DNA from: Burkholderia seminalis DSM 23518
Lineage (GTDB): Bacteria > Pseudomonadota > Gammaproteobacteria > Burkholderiales > Burkholderiaceae
DNA: 64,000 nt
Assembly: GCF_902832885.1 (NCBI RefSeq)
Contig: NZ_CADFDK010000004.1
Location: 405,655-469,654 of the forward strand
Direction: 5' to 3'
In this document: positions 27,756 to 35,583 of the stretch, piece after piece
Layout of the letters: every line of letters begins with the position of its first letter
Position numbering within the stretch: position 1 is the stretch's first letter
Translations under genes and position numbers: made by a program
Notes under the pieces: model-generated
What the model saw: only the letters and a program-made list of their open reading frames with translations
What the model was told of the DNA's origin: nothing
Database searches by the model: none

Positions 27756-27778
27756 CTCGCGCGCTGTCGCCGCGATAG

Positions 27779-27979
27779 TCAGCGCTGCCGATCGTCGACC
27801 GCGGGCCAGCGCGCGAACGCGAATACCCACAACATGATGAAGTTCAGGACCGGGACGAACATCGTCAGGATCCACCAGCCCGAATGTCCGGTGCGCCGGA
27901 CGATGCGGACGTACGGATAGACGACGATGGCGACGAGCACGAGCGAGACGAGCAACTGCCACGCGGTGAAGTGTTCCAT
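27779..27979 (-). CDS. Small two-helix membrane protein (PLDc_N-like)
   Basis: 66 residues from the ATG at 27979 (MEHFTAWQ). Two membrane segments are visible (LLVSLVLVAIVVYPYV and WWILTMFVPVLNFIMLWVF). GWWILTMFVPVLNFIML is typical of short PLDc_N/DUF805-like membrane proteins. It stands between repeat copies 6 and 7. Function unknown. Confidence 0.65.
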   Translation of the reverse strand: MEHFTAWQLLVSLVLVAIVVYPYVRIVRRTGHSGWWILTMFVPVLNFIMLWVFAFARWPAVDDRQR

Positions 27980-28136
27980 GGTCTTCCTCGGAGTGATGGT
28001 GATGCGTCGTGGTGCGGCTCGCATGATCTTGATGCGTGACCTGCGCGGGCGTCAAGGCGCGGGTTGAGCGTAGCCGTCGTGCCGGATCGTTCGTGCACGC
28101 TTGCGCCACGCGTTGCCGCAACGGTGACCCCGCGCA

Positions 28137-28215
28137 CGAACCTCAGGCCGATCAACGGGTTAGCGCATGCGTGCTCAGGATATCCACAAGCTTGCCAACA
28201 CAATCTGTGGGTAAG
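28137..28215 (+). repeat. Dispersed ~78-bp repeat, copy 7
   Basis: Contains CGATCAACGGGTTAGC, GGATATCCACAAGCTTGCC and CAATCTGTGGGTAAG. Confidence 0.85.
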
Positions 28216-28346
28216 TGGCCGGCACGGCAGCCGGCCGGCGTGCATGCGGCGGTCGTTGCGTGCATCGTCGTGGCGTCGTGATGCGAACTGGGGCGAAGTG
28301 GCGAGCGCGACGGCCATCGCCCGGCCCTCGTCTGCATCACGCGTGC

Positions 28347-28424
28347 CAAAGTCCATCGGATCAAGGGTTTAGCGTCGCGGTGCGCAGGATATCCACAAGC
28401 TTGCCAACATTTTCTGTGGAGAAG
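28347..28424 (+). repeat. Dispersed ~78-bp repeat, copy 8
   Basis: Contains CGGATCAAGGGTTTAGC, GGATATCCACAAGCTTGCC and TTTTCTGTGGAGAAG, just beyond the stop of the ABM gene. Confidence 0.85.
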
Positions 28425-28491
28425 TCCGCGTTCGCGATCGGCCGGTGCGATACCGGCGGATGCCACGCGTTGCCACGTGACGCACGCGCAC

Positions 28492-28860
28492 TTACGCGGT
28501 GCAGATACCGGCGACACCGACTTTCTGGAACAGGTGCGGGCTGGCGACGGCGGACGACGGATAGGCCGACAGCTTGGCGACGAACGCCGGATGCGTGAAG
28601 GCCGCGCGAAACGTAGCGGTCGATGCCCAGATCGCGTAGTTCAGGTAGGTCGGACTGTCGCCGAGTGCGCGATGCAACTGGGTCGAGATGAACCCCGGCT
28701 GCTGCTTCATGAATGCCGCGTCGTCCTTCCAGGCGGCGAGAAAGTCCGCTTCGTCGGCGGGTGCCAGGGTGAACACGTTGACGAGAACGACCGGCTCCGC
28801 GTCGATCGCGATCTGTTGCTGGATCGGAAAGGCCGGATCCATCGGCTTGAAGTGGGGCAT
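28492..28860 (-). CDS. Antibiotic biosynthesis monooxygenase (ABM) family protein
   Basis: 122 residues with the ferredoxin-like ABM pattern: VVLVNVFTLAPADEADFLAA, QQPGFISTQLHRAL and YLNYAIWASTATFRAAF. Members are cofactor-free oxygenases or small-molecule degrading enzymes acting on quinone-like compounds. It is 33 bases downstream of the MarR gene and probably in its operon, which suggests induction by a reactive or aromatic compound. Confidence 0.8.
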   Translation of the reverse strand: MPHFKPMDPAFPIQQQIAIDAEPVVLVNVFTLAPADEADFLAAWKDDAAFMKQQPGFISTQLHRALGDSPTYLNYAIWASTATFRAAFTHPAFVAKLSAYPSSAVASPHLFQKVGVAGICTA

Positions 28861-28893
28861 GGGAATTCCTGGTGAGGTGGCGGGCTGGCGGGG

Positions 28894-29340
28894 TTACGCG
28901 TGGCCGTCCTGGCCGTGCGCCCGGGACATCGCCGACAGCACGCGAATGGCGGCATCGAGGTCGGCCGCACTGAAGTCGCCGGCGATGTCGCGGACATGCT
29001 GCTGCCACTGCTCGGCCACGGCCCGATAGGCCGCTTCGCCGCGCGGCGTCAGCGCATACAGAGGGGAGCGCTTGTGCGCCGGGTTCGGCAATGACAGGAC
29101 GAGCCCTTCTTCGGTCAGCACGTTGACCTGTTTCAGCACGGCTTGCCGCGTGATGCCCATTGCATCGGCAATCTGCGGGATGGTCGGCGCGTCCGGCGCC
29201 ATCGAGATCGCGCCCAGCACCTGCCAGCGCGCACTGGTCAGGCCGTGCGGGCCGGAAAAGGTGTTGCCCCATTCGATCAGCAGCCCGTTCAAGCGGAATA
29301 CGGACAGCGCGACGGTGGTCAATTTCTCGGATTTCGTCAT
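28894..29340 (-). CDS. MarR-family transcriptional regulator
   Basis: 148 residues, typical MarR size. The winged HTH is clear (TIPQIADAMGITRQAVLKQV, NVLTEEGLVLSLPNPAHKRS, YALTPRGEAAYRAV) between dimerisation helices. Its own promoter is covered by an inverted repeat (29360-29397), so autorepression is very likely. The downstream ABM gene would be co-regulated. Confidence 0.88.
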   Translation of the reverse strand: MTKSEKLTTVALSVFRLNGLLIEWGNTFSGPHGLTSARWQVLGAISMAPDAPTIPQIADAMGITRQAVLKQVNVLTEEGLVLSLPNPAHKRSPLYALTPRGEAAYRAVAEQWQQHVRDIAGDFSAADLDAAIRVLSAMSRAHGQDGHA

Positions 29341-29359
29341 ATCCCGCTCGCATCATGAA

Positions 29360-29397
29360 TTGACAACCACTTTACAAAATAGACAACTGGTTGTCAA
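29360..29397. promoter_or_regulatory. MarR operator, inverted repeats
   Basis: TTGACAACCA (29360-29369) and TGGTTGTCAA (29388-29397) are exact complements. A tighter dyad, GACAAC-TG-GTTGTC, lies at 29382-29395. The site starts 19 bases before the MarR start codon and overlaps its promoter. Confidence 0.65.
29369..29397 (-). promoter_or_regulatory. Sigma-70 promoter of the MarR-ABM unit
   Basis: On the minus strand TTGACA (29392-29397) and TAAAGT (29369-29374) are spaced 17 bases apart, an excellent sigma-70 match placed directly before the marR start and inside the operator. Confidence 0.65.
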
Positions 29398-29484
29398 ATT
29401 GGATGCGCGGATCAAACGAATCGTCCATGACGATCGACGGGCGCGCGGCTGCCCCGGGCTGGCGCATTTGCCGCGCATGCCCGA

Positions 29485-29562
29485 CAAATCCTTTCCGATC
29501 AAGGGCTTGGTGTCGTTAATGGAAGGTTGTCCACAAGCTTGCCAACATAATCTGTGGACAAG
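29485..29562 (+). repeat. Dispersed ~78-bp repeat, copy 9
   Basis: Contains CCGATCAAGGGCTTGG, GGTTGTCCACAAGCTTGCC and TAATCTGTGGACAAG, 19 bases beyond the qseC-like stop. Confidence 0.8.
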
Positions 29563-29580
29563 CTTCCGGTCACGTGCGCA

Positions 29581-30957
29581 TCAGACCGGTGCGGGAAACC
29601 GCACCGTGACGGTCAGCCCGCGCCCGCCCTGCGTGGTGCCGAGCGCGACCGTCGCGCGATGCTGTTCGGCGATTCGCTTGACGATCGACAGCCCGAGCCC
29701 GCTGCCCGACGACGTGACGGCCTGCGCGCCTTCGCCGCGATAGAAGCGTTCCCACACGTCCGTGCGTTCGGCTTCCGGAATACCGGGGCCGTCGTCGGCG
29801 ACTTCGAGCACGGGCGTCGTGCCGTCGACGCGCGCGGACACGTCGACGCGCGCGCCTGCGCCCGCATAGCGGATCGCGTTGTCGACGAGGTTGTTGAGCA
29901 GCACGCGCAGCGTGTCGGCATTGCCCGCGGCCATCACGGGCGCGGCGACGATCGCGCCGAGATCGATCCGGTGCGCGTCGGCGACGCGCGCGCGGTCCGA
30001 CACCACCGACCGGCACAGCGCGGCGAGATCGACGGGCTCCGACGTCGAGGCGGCCGCCTGCGCATCGGGTTCGAGGCGCGCGAGCGTCAGCAGCTGCTCG
30101 GCGAGGTGGCCGAGGCGCGTCGTGCCCGCCTGGATCTGCGCGAGAATGTGCTCGCGCTCCTCGGCGGTCGCCGCGCGCCGCAGCAACTGCGACTGGATCG
30201 ACAGCCCCATGATCGGCGTGCGCAACTCGTGCGCGGCATCGGCGATGAAATGCCGCTGCAGCGTGAACGACCGGTCGAGCCGCGCAAGCAGGTCGTTGAT
30301 CGCTTCGGCGAGCGGGCGGACCTCGTTCGGCATCGACGCGACGTCGACCGGCTCGAGGTTGTTCGCATTCCTGCGTTTCAGGCCCGATGCGATCGTGCGC
30401 AGCGGCCGCAACCCGGCGCCGATGCCGAACCACAGGCCGATCGCGAGCAGCGGCAGCATCGAGAACACCGGCCACAGCAGATGCACGGCGATCCCGGCGA
30501 TCGCTTCCCAGCGGGCATGCCGCGCCTGCGCGAGCCGGATCGTCGTGCCGCCGCGTTCGGTCACGTAGGTGCGCCACGACTGGCCGCCGACGTCGACGCT
30601 CGCGATACCCTTCTGCGCGGGTGCCGGCAACTTCGAATCGCGGTCGGTCGAATACACCAGCGTGCCGTTGCGCCACACCTGCAGCAGGACCGCATCGGGG
30701 TCGCTCGCCTCGAAACCGTGCTTGCCGTTTGCACGGTCGCTGAACGACAGCTCGCCGTTCGGGCCGACGACGATTTGCTTCGACATGCTGCGCATCTGGT
30801 CGTCGAGCAGGTCGTCGAGCTCGCGCAACGCACCCCAGTAGGTGCCCGCGCTCGCGACCAGGCCGATCACGCACGCGGCCGGCAGCAGCCACGTCAGCAG
30901 GCGTCGCCGCAGCGACGCGTTGCGCCAGCGTGCGATCGTGCGTTGCACGTGCGTCAT
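29581..30957 (-). CDS. qseC: Sensor histidine kinase, QseC-like
   Basis: 458 residues. Membrane segment 1 (LLTWLLPAACVIGLVASAG), a ~110-residue periplasmic sensor, membrane segment 2 (VFSMLPLLAIGLWFGIGAG), a HAMP linker, the H-box DAAHELRTPIMGLSIQ, the N box LNNLVDNAIRYA, and the G boxes ADDGPGIPE and GSGLGLSIV. The start overlaps the qseB stop by 4 bases. The adjacent ygiW-type gene supports the QseBC assignment because that grouping occurs in E. coli. Confidence 0.85.
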   Translation of the reverse strand: MTHVQRTIARWRNASLRRRLLTWLLPAACVIGLVASAGTYWGALRELDDLLDDQMRSMSKQIVVGPNGELSFSDRANGKHGFEASDPDAVLLQVWRNGTLVYSTDRDSKLPAPAQKGIASVDVGGQSWRTYVTERGGTTIRLAQARHARWEAIAGIAVHLLWPVFSMLPLLAIGLWFGIGAGLRPLRTIASGLKRRNANNLEPVDVASMPNEVRPLAEAINDLLARLDRSFTLQRHFIADAAHELRTPIMGLSIQSQLLRRAATAEEREHILAQIQAGTTRLGHLAEQLLTLARLEPDAQAAASTSEPVDLAALCRSVVSDRARVADAHRIDLGAIVAAPVMAAGNADTLRVLLNNLVDNAIRYAGAGARVDVSARVDGTTPVLEVADDGPGIPEAERTDVWERFYRGEGAQAVTSSGSGLGLSIVKRIAEQHRATVALGTTQGGRGLTVTVRFPAPV

Positions 30958-31616
30958 GTGCCGTCACCGATCCGGTAGCCGACGCCGCGCACCGTGCGGA
31001 TCATGTCGTGGCCGAGCTTCTTGCGCAGGTTGTGGATATGCACCTGTACCGCGTTGCTCTCGATTTCCTCGCCCCAGCTGTACAGCCGCTCCTCGAACTG
31101 CTCGCGCGAAATCACCGCGCCCGGTTCGCGCATCAGCTCGTGCAGCAGCACGAACTCCTTCGGCGACAGCGGCACTTCCTCATCGTCCAGCCAGACGAGG
31201 TGCTTGACGGGATCGAGCCGCAGCGGGCCGATCGCGAGTGTCGTCTGCGCGCGGCCCGCGTGGCGGCGGTTGACCGCGCGGATGCGGGCGAGCAGTTCGT
31301 CGAGTTCGAACGGCTTGACGAGATAGTCGTCCGCGCCGCTGTCGAGGCCCGCGATGCGGTCGGGCACGCCGTCGCGCGCGGTGATGATGATCGCGGGCAG
31401 GTTTTCGTCGCGGCGGCGCAGCGCGGCGAGCACCGACAGGCCGTCGCGGTTCGGCAGCCCGAGATCGAGCAGCAGCAGGCCGTAGCCGGTCGAACGCAGC
31501 GCGAGCGACGCGGCATCGCCGTCCTTCACCCAGTCAACCGCGAAGCCTTCCTGTTTGAGGCCCTGTTCGAGCCCGCTGCCGATCAGCGGATCGTCCTCGA
31601 CGAGCAGTACGCGCAT
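30954..31616 (-). CDS. qseB: Response regulator, QseB-like (OmpR/PmrA subgroup)
   Basis: 220 residues. Receiver pocket VEDD, phosphorylated Asp in LLLLDLGLPN, Thr in IIITARDG and Lys in YLVKPFEL. The winged-helix effector ends VRGVGYRIGDGT. It is transcribed first, with the kinase overlapping its stop. CTTAA-type direct repeats in the upstream spacer fit a PmrA/QseB-type binding site. Confidence 0.87.
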   Translation of the reverse strand: MRVLLVEDDPLIGSGLEQGLKQEGFAVDWVKDGDAASLALRSTGYGLLLLDLGLPNRDGLSVLAALRRRDENLPAIIITARDGVPDRIAGLDSGADDYLVKPFELDELLARIRAVNRRHAGRAQTTLAIGPLRLDPVKHLVWLDDEEVPLSPKEFVLLHELMREPGAVISREQFEERLYSWGEEIESNAVQVHIHNLRKKLGHDMIRTVRGVGYRIGDGT

Positions 31617-31678
31617 GGATTCGTGTCTCTTCAGCAGGGCGCGGCAACGCCCGGGATTCCCATGATAAGCGCGCGCGT

Positions 31679-31694
31679 CTTAGGTCAAGCTTAA
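31679..31694. promoter_or_regulatory. CTTAA-type direct repeat, candidate QseB site near qseB
   Basis: CTTAG (31679) and CTTAA (31690) start 11 bases apart, one helical turn, the arrangement used by PmrA/QseB-type regulators. Confidence 0.4.
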
Positions 31695-31758
31695 ATGCGG
31701 AGGGCGCCGCCGCCATTTCGTACCTGTCCAATGCGGCACCGTGTCGCCTCGGCGCGCC

Positions 31759-31775
31759 CTTCAGGTTTGCTTAAT
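31759..31775. promoter_or_regulatory. CTTAA-type direct repeat, candidate QseB site near ygiW
   Basis: CTTCA (31759) and CTTAA (31770) also start 11 bases apart; another CTTAC follows at 31776. It is 73 bases before the ygiW-like start codon. Confidence 0.4.
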
Positions 31776-31847
31776 CTTACGATCCGTAATCTGGTGCCGT
31801 CGCGTTCAACGGAGCGCGGCGTCACATTCAAGCAGAGGACCGACATC

Positions 31848-32201
31848 ATGAAACACCTGGCCAGAATCCTGGCGGTTGCACTCGCCACGCTGCCCGCCGC
31901 CGTCTATGCGCAATACACGGGGCCATCCGCGCTGACCACGACGACCGTGAAGGAATTGCTCGCCAACGGCAAGGACGATCAGCACGTGCAGTTGCAAGGG
32001 CGCATCGTCAAGCACGTCGGCGGCGAGGACTACGAGTTCGCCGACGCCACCGGCACGATCCGCGTCGAGATCGACCACAAGCTGTGGGCGGCCGGCCAGC
32101 CGGTCAGCGACAAGAACGAAGTGAAGGTGACCGGCGAATTCGAGCGCAAATGGTCGGGCAGCGTGAAGGTCGACGCCGATCACGTCGAAGTGCTGCGCTG
32201 A
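31848..32201 (+). CDS. ygiW: YgiW/YdeI-type OB-fold stress protein (BOF family)
   Basis: 117 residues with a cleavable signal (MKHLARILAVALATLPAAVYA). The BOF domain has the family pattern VKELLANGKDDQHVQLQGRI, YEFADATGTIRVEID and NEVKVTGEFERKWSGSVKVD. These periplasmic OB-fold proteins are linked to stress tolerance. It is divergent from qseBC, as its E. coli namesake neighbours that system, and candidate QseB sites lie between them. Confidence 0.85.
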   Translation: MKHLARILAVALATLPAAVYAQYTGPSALTTTTVKELLANGKDDQHVQLQGRIVKHVGGEDYEFADATGTIRVEIDHKLWAAGQPVSDKNEVKVTGEFERKWSGSVKVDADHVEVLR

Positions 32202-32256
32202 CCGGTGCGCGCGGGGCCGGTGATACCATGAGCGACCGGTTCCCGTTCCCATCACG

Positions 32257-33117
32257 ATGGCTGCCAATTTCGACGAACTCGCGTCCCGGATCCGGGCGCA
32301 ATTTTCCGAGCTGAGCCCGCAATTCCAGGCGGGCGCCGCCTTCCTGCTCGACCATCCCGACGAAGTCGCCACGTCGTCGATGCGCAAGGTCGCGCAGCGC
32401 GCGCAGGTGCAGCCTGCGTCGCTCGTGCGGCTCGCGCAGCAATTCGGTTTTCCCGGCTGGAACGAGTTGCGCGATCTGTGCGTCGCGCGCGTGCGCGCGC
32501 GGCCCGAGCCGCTCACGCAGCGCGCGCGCTCGCTGGTGCGGCCCGACGCGAGGGCGTCGCTCGCGCATGACCTGCTCGCCGCGCAGCAGCACAACCTGTC
32601 GGCCACCGCCGCGCAGAACGAGCACGCGCTCGCGGACGCGGCCAGGCTGATCCGCAAGGCATCGCATGTTCACGTGGCGGGGTTCCGCTCGTGTTATCCG
32701 GTCGCGTTCGGGTTCGTGTACGGCTACCGGCTGTTCCGCCCGACCGTGTCGCTGCTCAACGGCGTCGCCGGTTCGCTCGAAATGGAGCTGCGGACGATCG
32801 CGAAGCAGAGCGTGACCGTGGTCGTCAGCTTCGCGCCGTACTCGGCGGAAGCAACACGCGTCGCGCAGGCCGCGAAGGAGCAGGGCAGCAAGGTCGTCGC
32901 GATCACCGACAGCGCGGTGGCGCCGATCGCGCTGCACGCGGACGCGCAACTGATCTTCACGCACGACAGCCCGTCGTTCTTCCCGTCGCTGGTGGCCGCG
33001 CATGCGATGGCCGAGGCGCTGGTCGCGCAGTTGCTCGCGCTCGAAGGCAGCGATGCGATCGCGGCGCTCGAGCGTACCGAAGCGGCGCTGCACGCGAAGG
33101 GCGCCTACGTGGTCTGA
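32257..33117 (+). CDS. MurR/RpiR-family transcriptional regulator
   Basis: 286 residues. An N-terminal HTH_6 (residues ~1-75: AAFLLDHPDEVATSSMRKVA, VQPASLVRLAQQFGFPGWNE) joins a SIS sugar-phosphate binding domain (~125-255: HVHVAGFRSCYPVAFGF, VVVSFAPYSAEATRVAQAA, VVAITDSAVAPIA). Such proteins sense phosphosugars or related ligands. No sugar operon is adjacent, so the target is unclear. Confidence 0.85.
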   Translation: MAANFDELASRIRAQFSELSPQFQAGAAFLLDHPDEVATSSMRKVAQRAQVQPASLVRLAQQFGFPGWNELRDLCVARVRARPEPLTQRARSLVRPDARASLAHDLLAAQQHNLSATAAQNEHALADAARLIRKASHVHVAGFRSCYPVAFGFVYGYRLFRPTVSLLNGVAGSLEMELRTIAKQSVTVVVSFAPYSAEATRVAQAAKEQGSKVVAITDSAVAPIALHADAQLIFTHDSPSFFPSLVAAHAMAEALVAQLLALEGSDAIAALERTEAALHAKGAYVV

Positions 33118-33176
33118 CGCGCGCGGTGCGTGCGGCTCCAGCCAATTCCCGTTCACGATTCAACCCGACGCAACCG

Positions 33177-33602
33177 ATGACGTTCACCTACGAAGTGACC
33201 GACGCGGGCGACGCGGACGTACGCAAGCAGATCGTCGCGCCGCTCGTCCGGTTCAACGAAAGCCAGGCCGGCCCGGCCGAGTTCCGGCCGCTGGCCGTGG
33301 TCGTGACCGACGCCGCCGGCGCGGTGGTCGGCGGCCTGTGGGGCGGCACGGCGTTCGGCTGGCTGCACGTCGACCTGCTCGTGGTGCCCGAGGCCGCGCG
33401 CGGCCAGGGCGCCGGCACGCGCATCATGGATCTGGCCGAAGCGGAGGCGCTCGCGCGCGGCTGCCACAGCGCGTGGCTCGACACGTTCGATTTCCAGGCG
33501 CGACCGTTCTACGAAAAGCGCGGCTATGTCCGCTTCGGCGAGCTGCCGGACTATCCGGTCGGGCACACGCGCATTTTCCTGACGAAGCGGCTCGCGGGCT
33601 GA
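33177..33602 (+). CDS. GNAT-family N-acetyltransferase
   Basis: 141 residues, 59 bases after the RpiR gene. The acetyl-CoA loop is visible (LLVVPEAARGQGAGTRIMDLAEAEA split over residues ~75-100) with the GNAT motif B sequence AWLDTFDFQARPFYEKRGY. The substrate is unknown. Confidence 0.85.
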   Translation: MTFTYEVTDAGDADVRKQIVAPLVRFNESQAGPAEFRPLAVVVTDAAGAVVGGLWGGTAFGWLHVDLLVVPEAARGQGAGTRIMDLAEAEALARGCHSAWLDTFDFQARPFYEKRGYVRFGELPDYPVGHTRIFLTKRLAG

Positions 33603-33786
33603 GCGGCGCTGCGTCGGCAGGTTGACGATGTCGCCGGCCGTCGCCTACGATACCGGGCAGCGATGCAGGTCGCTTCCGGGTCCGCGGAAAGGGTTGAACC
33701 CACCTGTGTCGCATCCACTCGAGGTTTCCCCATCCTTTGTGCTGGCGGTATTGCGGACCTTCGGCCATCCATGCACGAGGATCCGC

Positions 33787-35454
33787 ATGAACACGCTGCC
33801 TCCCAACGCCCATCCCGATCATCTGAAAAAGCAGGCCAAGGCATTGTTGCGCCTGTACCGGCAAGGCGACGCCGGTGCCGTCGCGCGCTTTGTCCGGTCG
33901 CTCCCCGCCGCCGCGAACCGCACGCACGACGAAACACGCGCGCTCGGGCTCCGCCTGCACGACGCGCAGTCCTGCATCGCGCGCGAGTACGGCTTCGCGT
34001 CGTGGGCCGATCTCGGCGCGTTCGTCGAAATGCGCGCGCTCGCGCGGCAACCGCGGTCGGCGCTGATCCGGCGCTGGCTCCACCTCGCCTACGGCGGTGA
34101 GGTGACCGGCGGCGTCGATGCGCCCCGGCCGCGTGTCGCCGCGCAATTGTTGCTCGACCATCCCGATCTCGTGTCGGCCGATCCGGCCATCGCATGCGCG
34201 GCGGGCGATCTCGACGCGGTGAAGGCGGCGCTGGCCGCCGATCCCGGCTGGATCGCGCGCGCCGGCGGTGCGTTCAAGCTGCCGCCGCTGGTCGCCGTCA
34301 CGCATTCGCGGCTCGGGCGGATTCCGGCGTTCGCCATCGGGCTGCGCGACTGCGCGCGTCATCTGCTCGATGCAGGCGCGGATCCGAACCAGCGGATCGG
34401 CAACCGGTTTCCGCCGGCTTCGCTTGCCGAGCCCGACGAGTCGGCGCCACTGTCGGCGCTGTACGGCGCCGCGGGCGTCAATCGCGATCCGGCGCTCACG
34501 GCGATGTTGCTGGAAGCCGGCGCCGACCCGAACGACGGCGAATCGCTGTATCACTCGCTGGAGAATCCGGCCTGCACGCGCGTGCTGCTCGAGCACGGCG
34601 CGCAAGTGGGCGGCACGAATGCGTTGCGGCGCGCGTTCGACATGCGCGACGCGGCGGCGCTCGAACTGCTGCTCGCGCATGGCGGCGACGCGAACGAGCC
34701 GCCCGGCGCGGGCCTCGCGCGGACCTGGGGCGCGCCGTTGCTGCGCGCGATCGGCGTGCGCTGCTCGGCGCGCCATGTCGCCGCGCTGCTGGCGGCCGGC
34801 GCCGATCCGCGCGCGTGCACGCCGGCGGGCGTCAGTGCGTACCGGCTGGCGATGCAGGCCGGCTTGACCGACGTCGCGGCGCTGCTGCGCGCAGCCGGCG
34901 CGGAAGAGGCGCTCGGCCCGGACGACGCATTCGTGGCGGCCTGTGCGCGTGCCGACGCCGACACCGCGCGGCGTATCCGGGCGCGCCATCCGGAACTGCC
35001 CGGCGCGCTGACCGAGGCCCGGCTGCGACAACTGCCGGATGCCGCCGCATGGGGGGCGCGCGACGCGGTGAAGGTCATGGTCGAGCTGGGCTGGCCGATT
35101 GCCGTGCGCGGTGGCGACTGGGACGCGAGCGCGCTCAATCACGCGGTGTTCCGCGGCGATGCCGATCTGCTGGCGTTCCTGCTCGCGCACGGCGCAAGCT
35201 GGCGCGAGCCGCACGGATTCGGGAGCGACGCGCTCGGCACGTTGTCCTGGGCGTCCGTCAACGAACCGGAGGGCGTCGACGTACCCGACTGGGAAGCGTG
35301 CGCACGCGTGCTGATCGCACATGGCGTGCCGCAGGCGGTGCGCGATCCGTCGCATCCGGACGCCGTGCTGATCGACGGCCGCACGATGCAGTTCTCCGAG
35401 GGCGTCGCCGACGTGTTGCTCGGCATCGACGGCGGGCCGGCTGCATCGACGTAA
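33787..35454 (+). CDS. Ankyrin-repeat protein
   Basis: 555 residues. An N-terminal helical segment (HPDHLKKQAKALLRLYRQGD) typical of Burkholderia ankyrin proteins is followed by several repeats with the ankyrin ending LLEAGADPN / LLDAGADPN / LLAHGGDAN / LLAHGAS. No signal or membrane segment is seen, so it is probably a cytoplasmic protein-binding scaffold. A good terminator follows. Confidence 0.85.
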   Translation: MNTLPPNAHPDHLKKQAKALLRLYRQGDAGAVARFVRSLPAAANRTHDETRALGLRLHDAQSCIAREYGFASWADLGAFVEMRALARQPRSALIRRWLHLAYGGEVTGGVDAPRPRVAAQLLLDHPDLVSADPAIACAAGDLDAVKAALAADPGWIARAGGAFKLPPLVAVTHSRLGRIPAFAIGLRDCARHLLDAGADPNQRIGNRFPPASLAEPDESAPLSALYGAAGVNRDPALTAMLLEAGADPNDGESLYHSLENPACTRVLLEHGAQVGGTNALRRAFDMRDAAALELLLAHGGDANEPPGAGLARTWGAPLLRAIGVRCSARHVAALLAAGADPRACTPAGVSAYRLAMQAGLTDVAALLRAAGAEEALGPDDAFVAACARADADTARRIRARHPELPGALTEARLRQLPDAAAWGARDAVKVMVELGWPIAVRGGDWDASALNHAVFRGDADLLAFLLAHGASWREPHGFGSDALGTLSWASVNEPEGVDVPDWEACARVLIAHGVPQAVRDPSHPDAVLIDGRTMQFSEGVADVLLGIDGGPAAST

Positions 35455-35466
35455 GCGCCGGCTGCC

Positions 35467-35493
35467 GGCGCGCGTCCCGCGCGTCGGTTTTTT
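35467..35493 (+). terminator. Rho-independent terminator after the ankyrin gene
   Basis: The stem GGCGCGCG / CGCGCGTC has a TCC loop and one G-U pair. It is followed by GG and six T, 13 bases past the stop codon. Confidence 0.75.
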
Positions 35494-35583
35494 CCGGTCG
35501 CGCGACGACATTTCGGCCATCGCTGAAACGTCGCGCGCACGACCGGCGTAAGCTCACCCGTCATGACCATCCGGGAGTCCACG

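Larger units (their letters stand above)
27299..27778. other. 480-base spacer carrying three repeat copies
   Basis: No gene supported. The space holds repeat copies 4, 5 and 6, of which 5 and 6 lie in a recent ~95-base duplication. Confidence 0.6.
27980..28491. other. 512-base spacer carrying two repeat copies
   Basis: No gene supported between the small membrane protein start and the 3' end of the monooxygenase-like gene. Repeat copies 7 and 8 lie here. Confidence 0.6.

Noticed and set aside
24917-29562. CRISPR array
   Set aside because: The repeats are ~78 bp with spacing from about 90 to over 2000 bases, genes lie between them and no cas gene is present.
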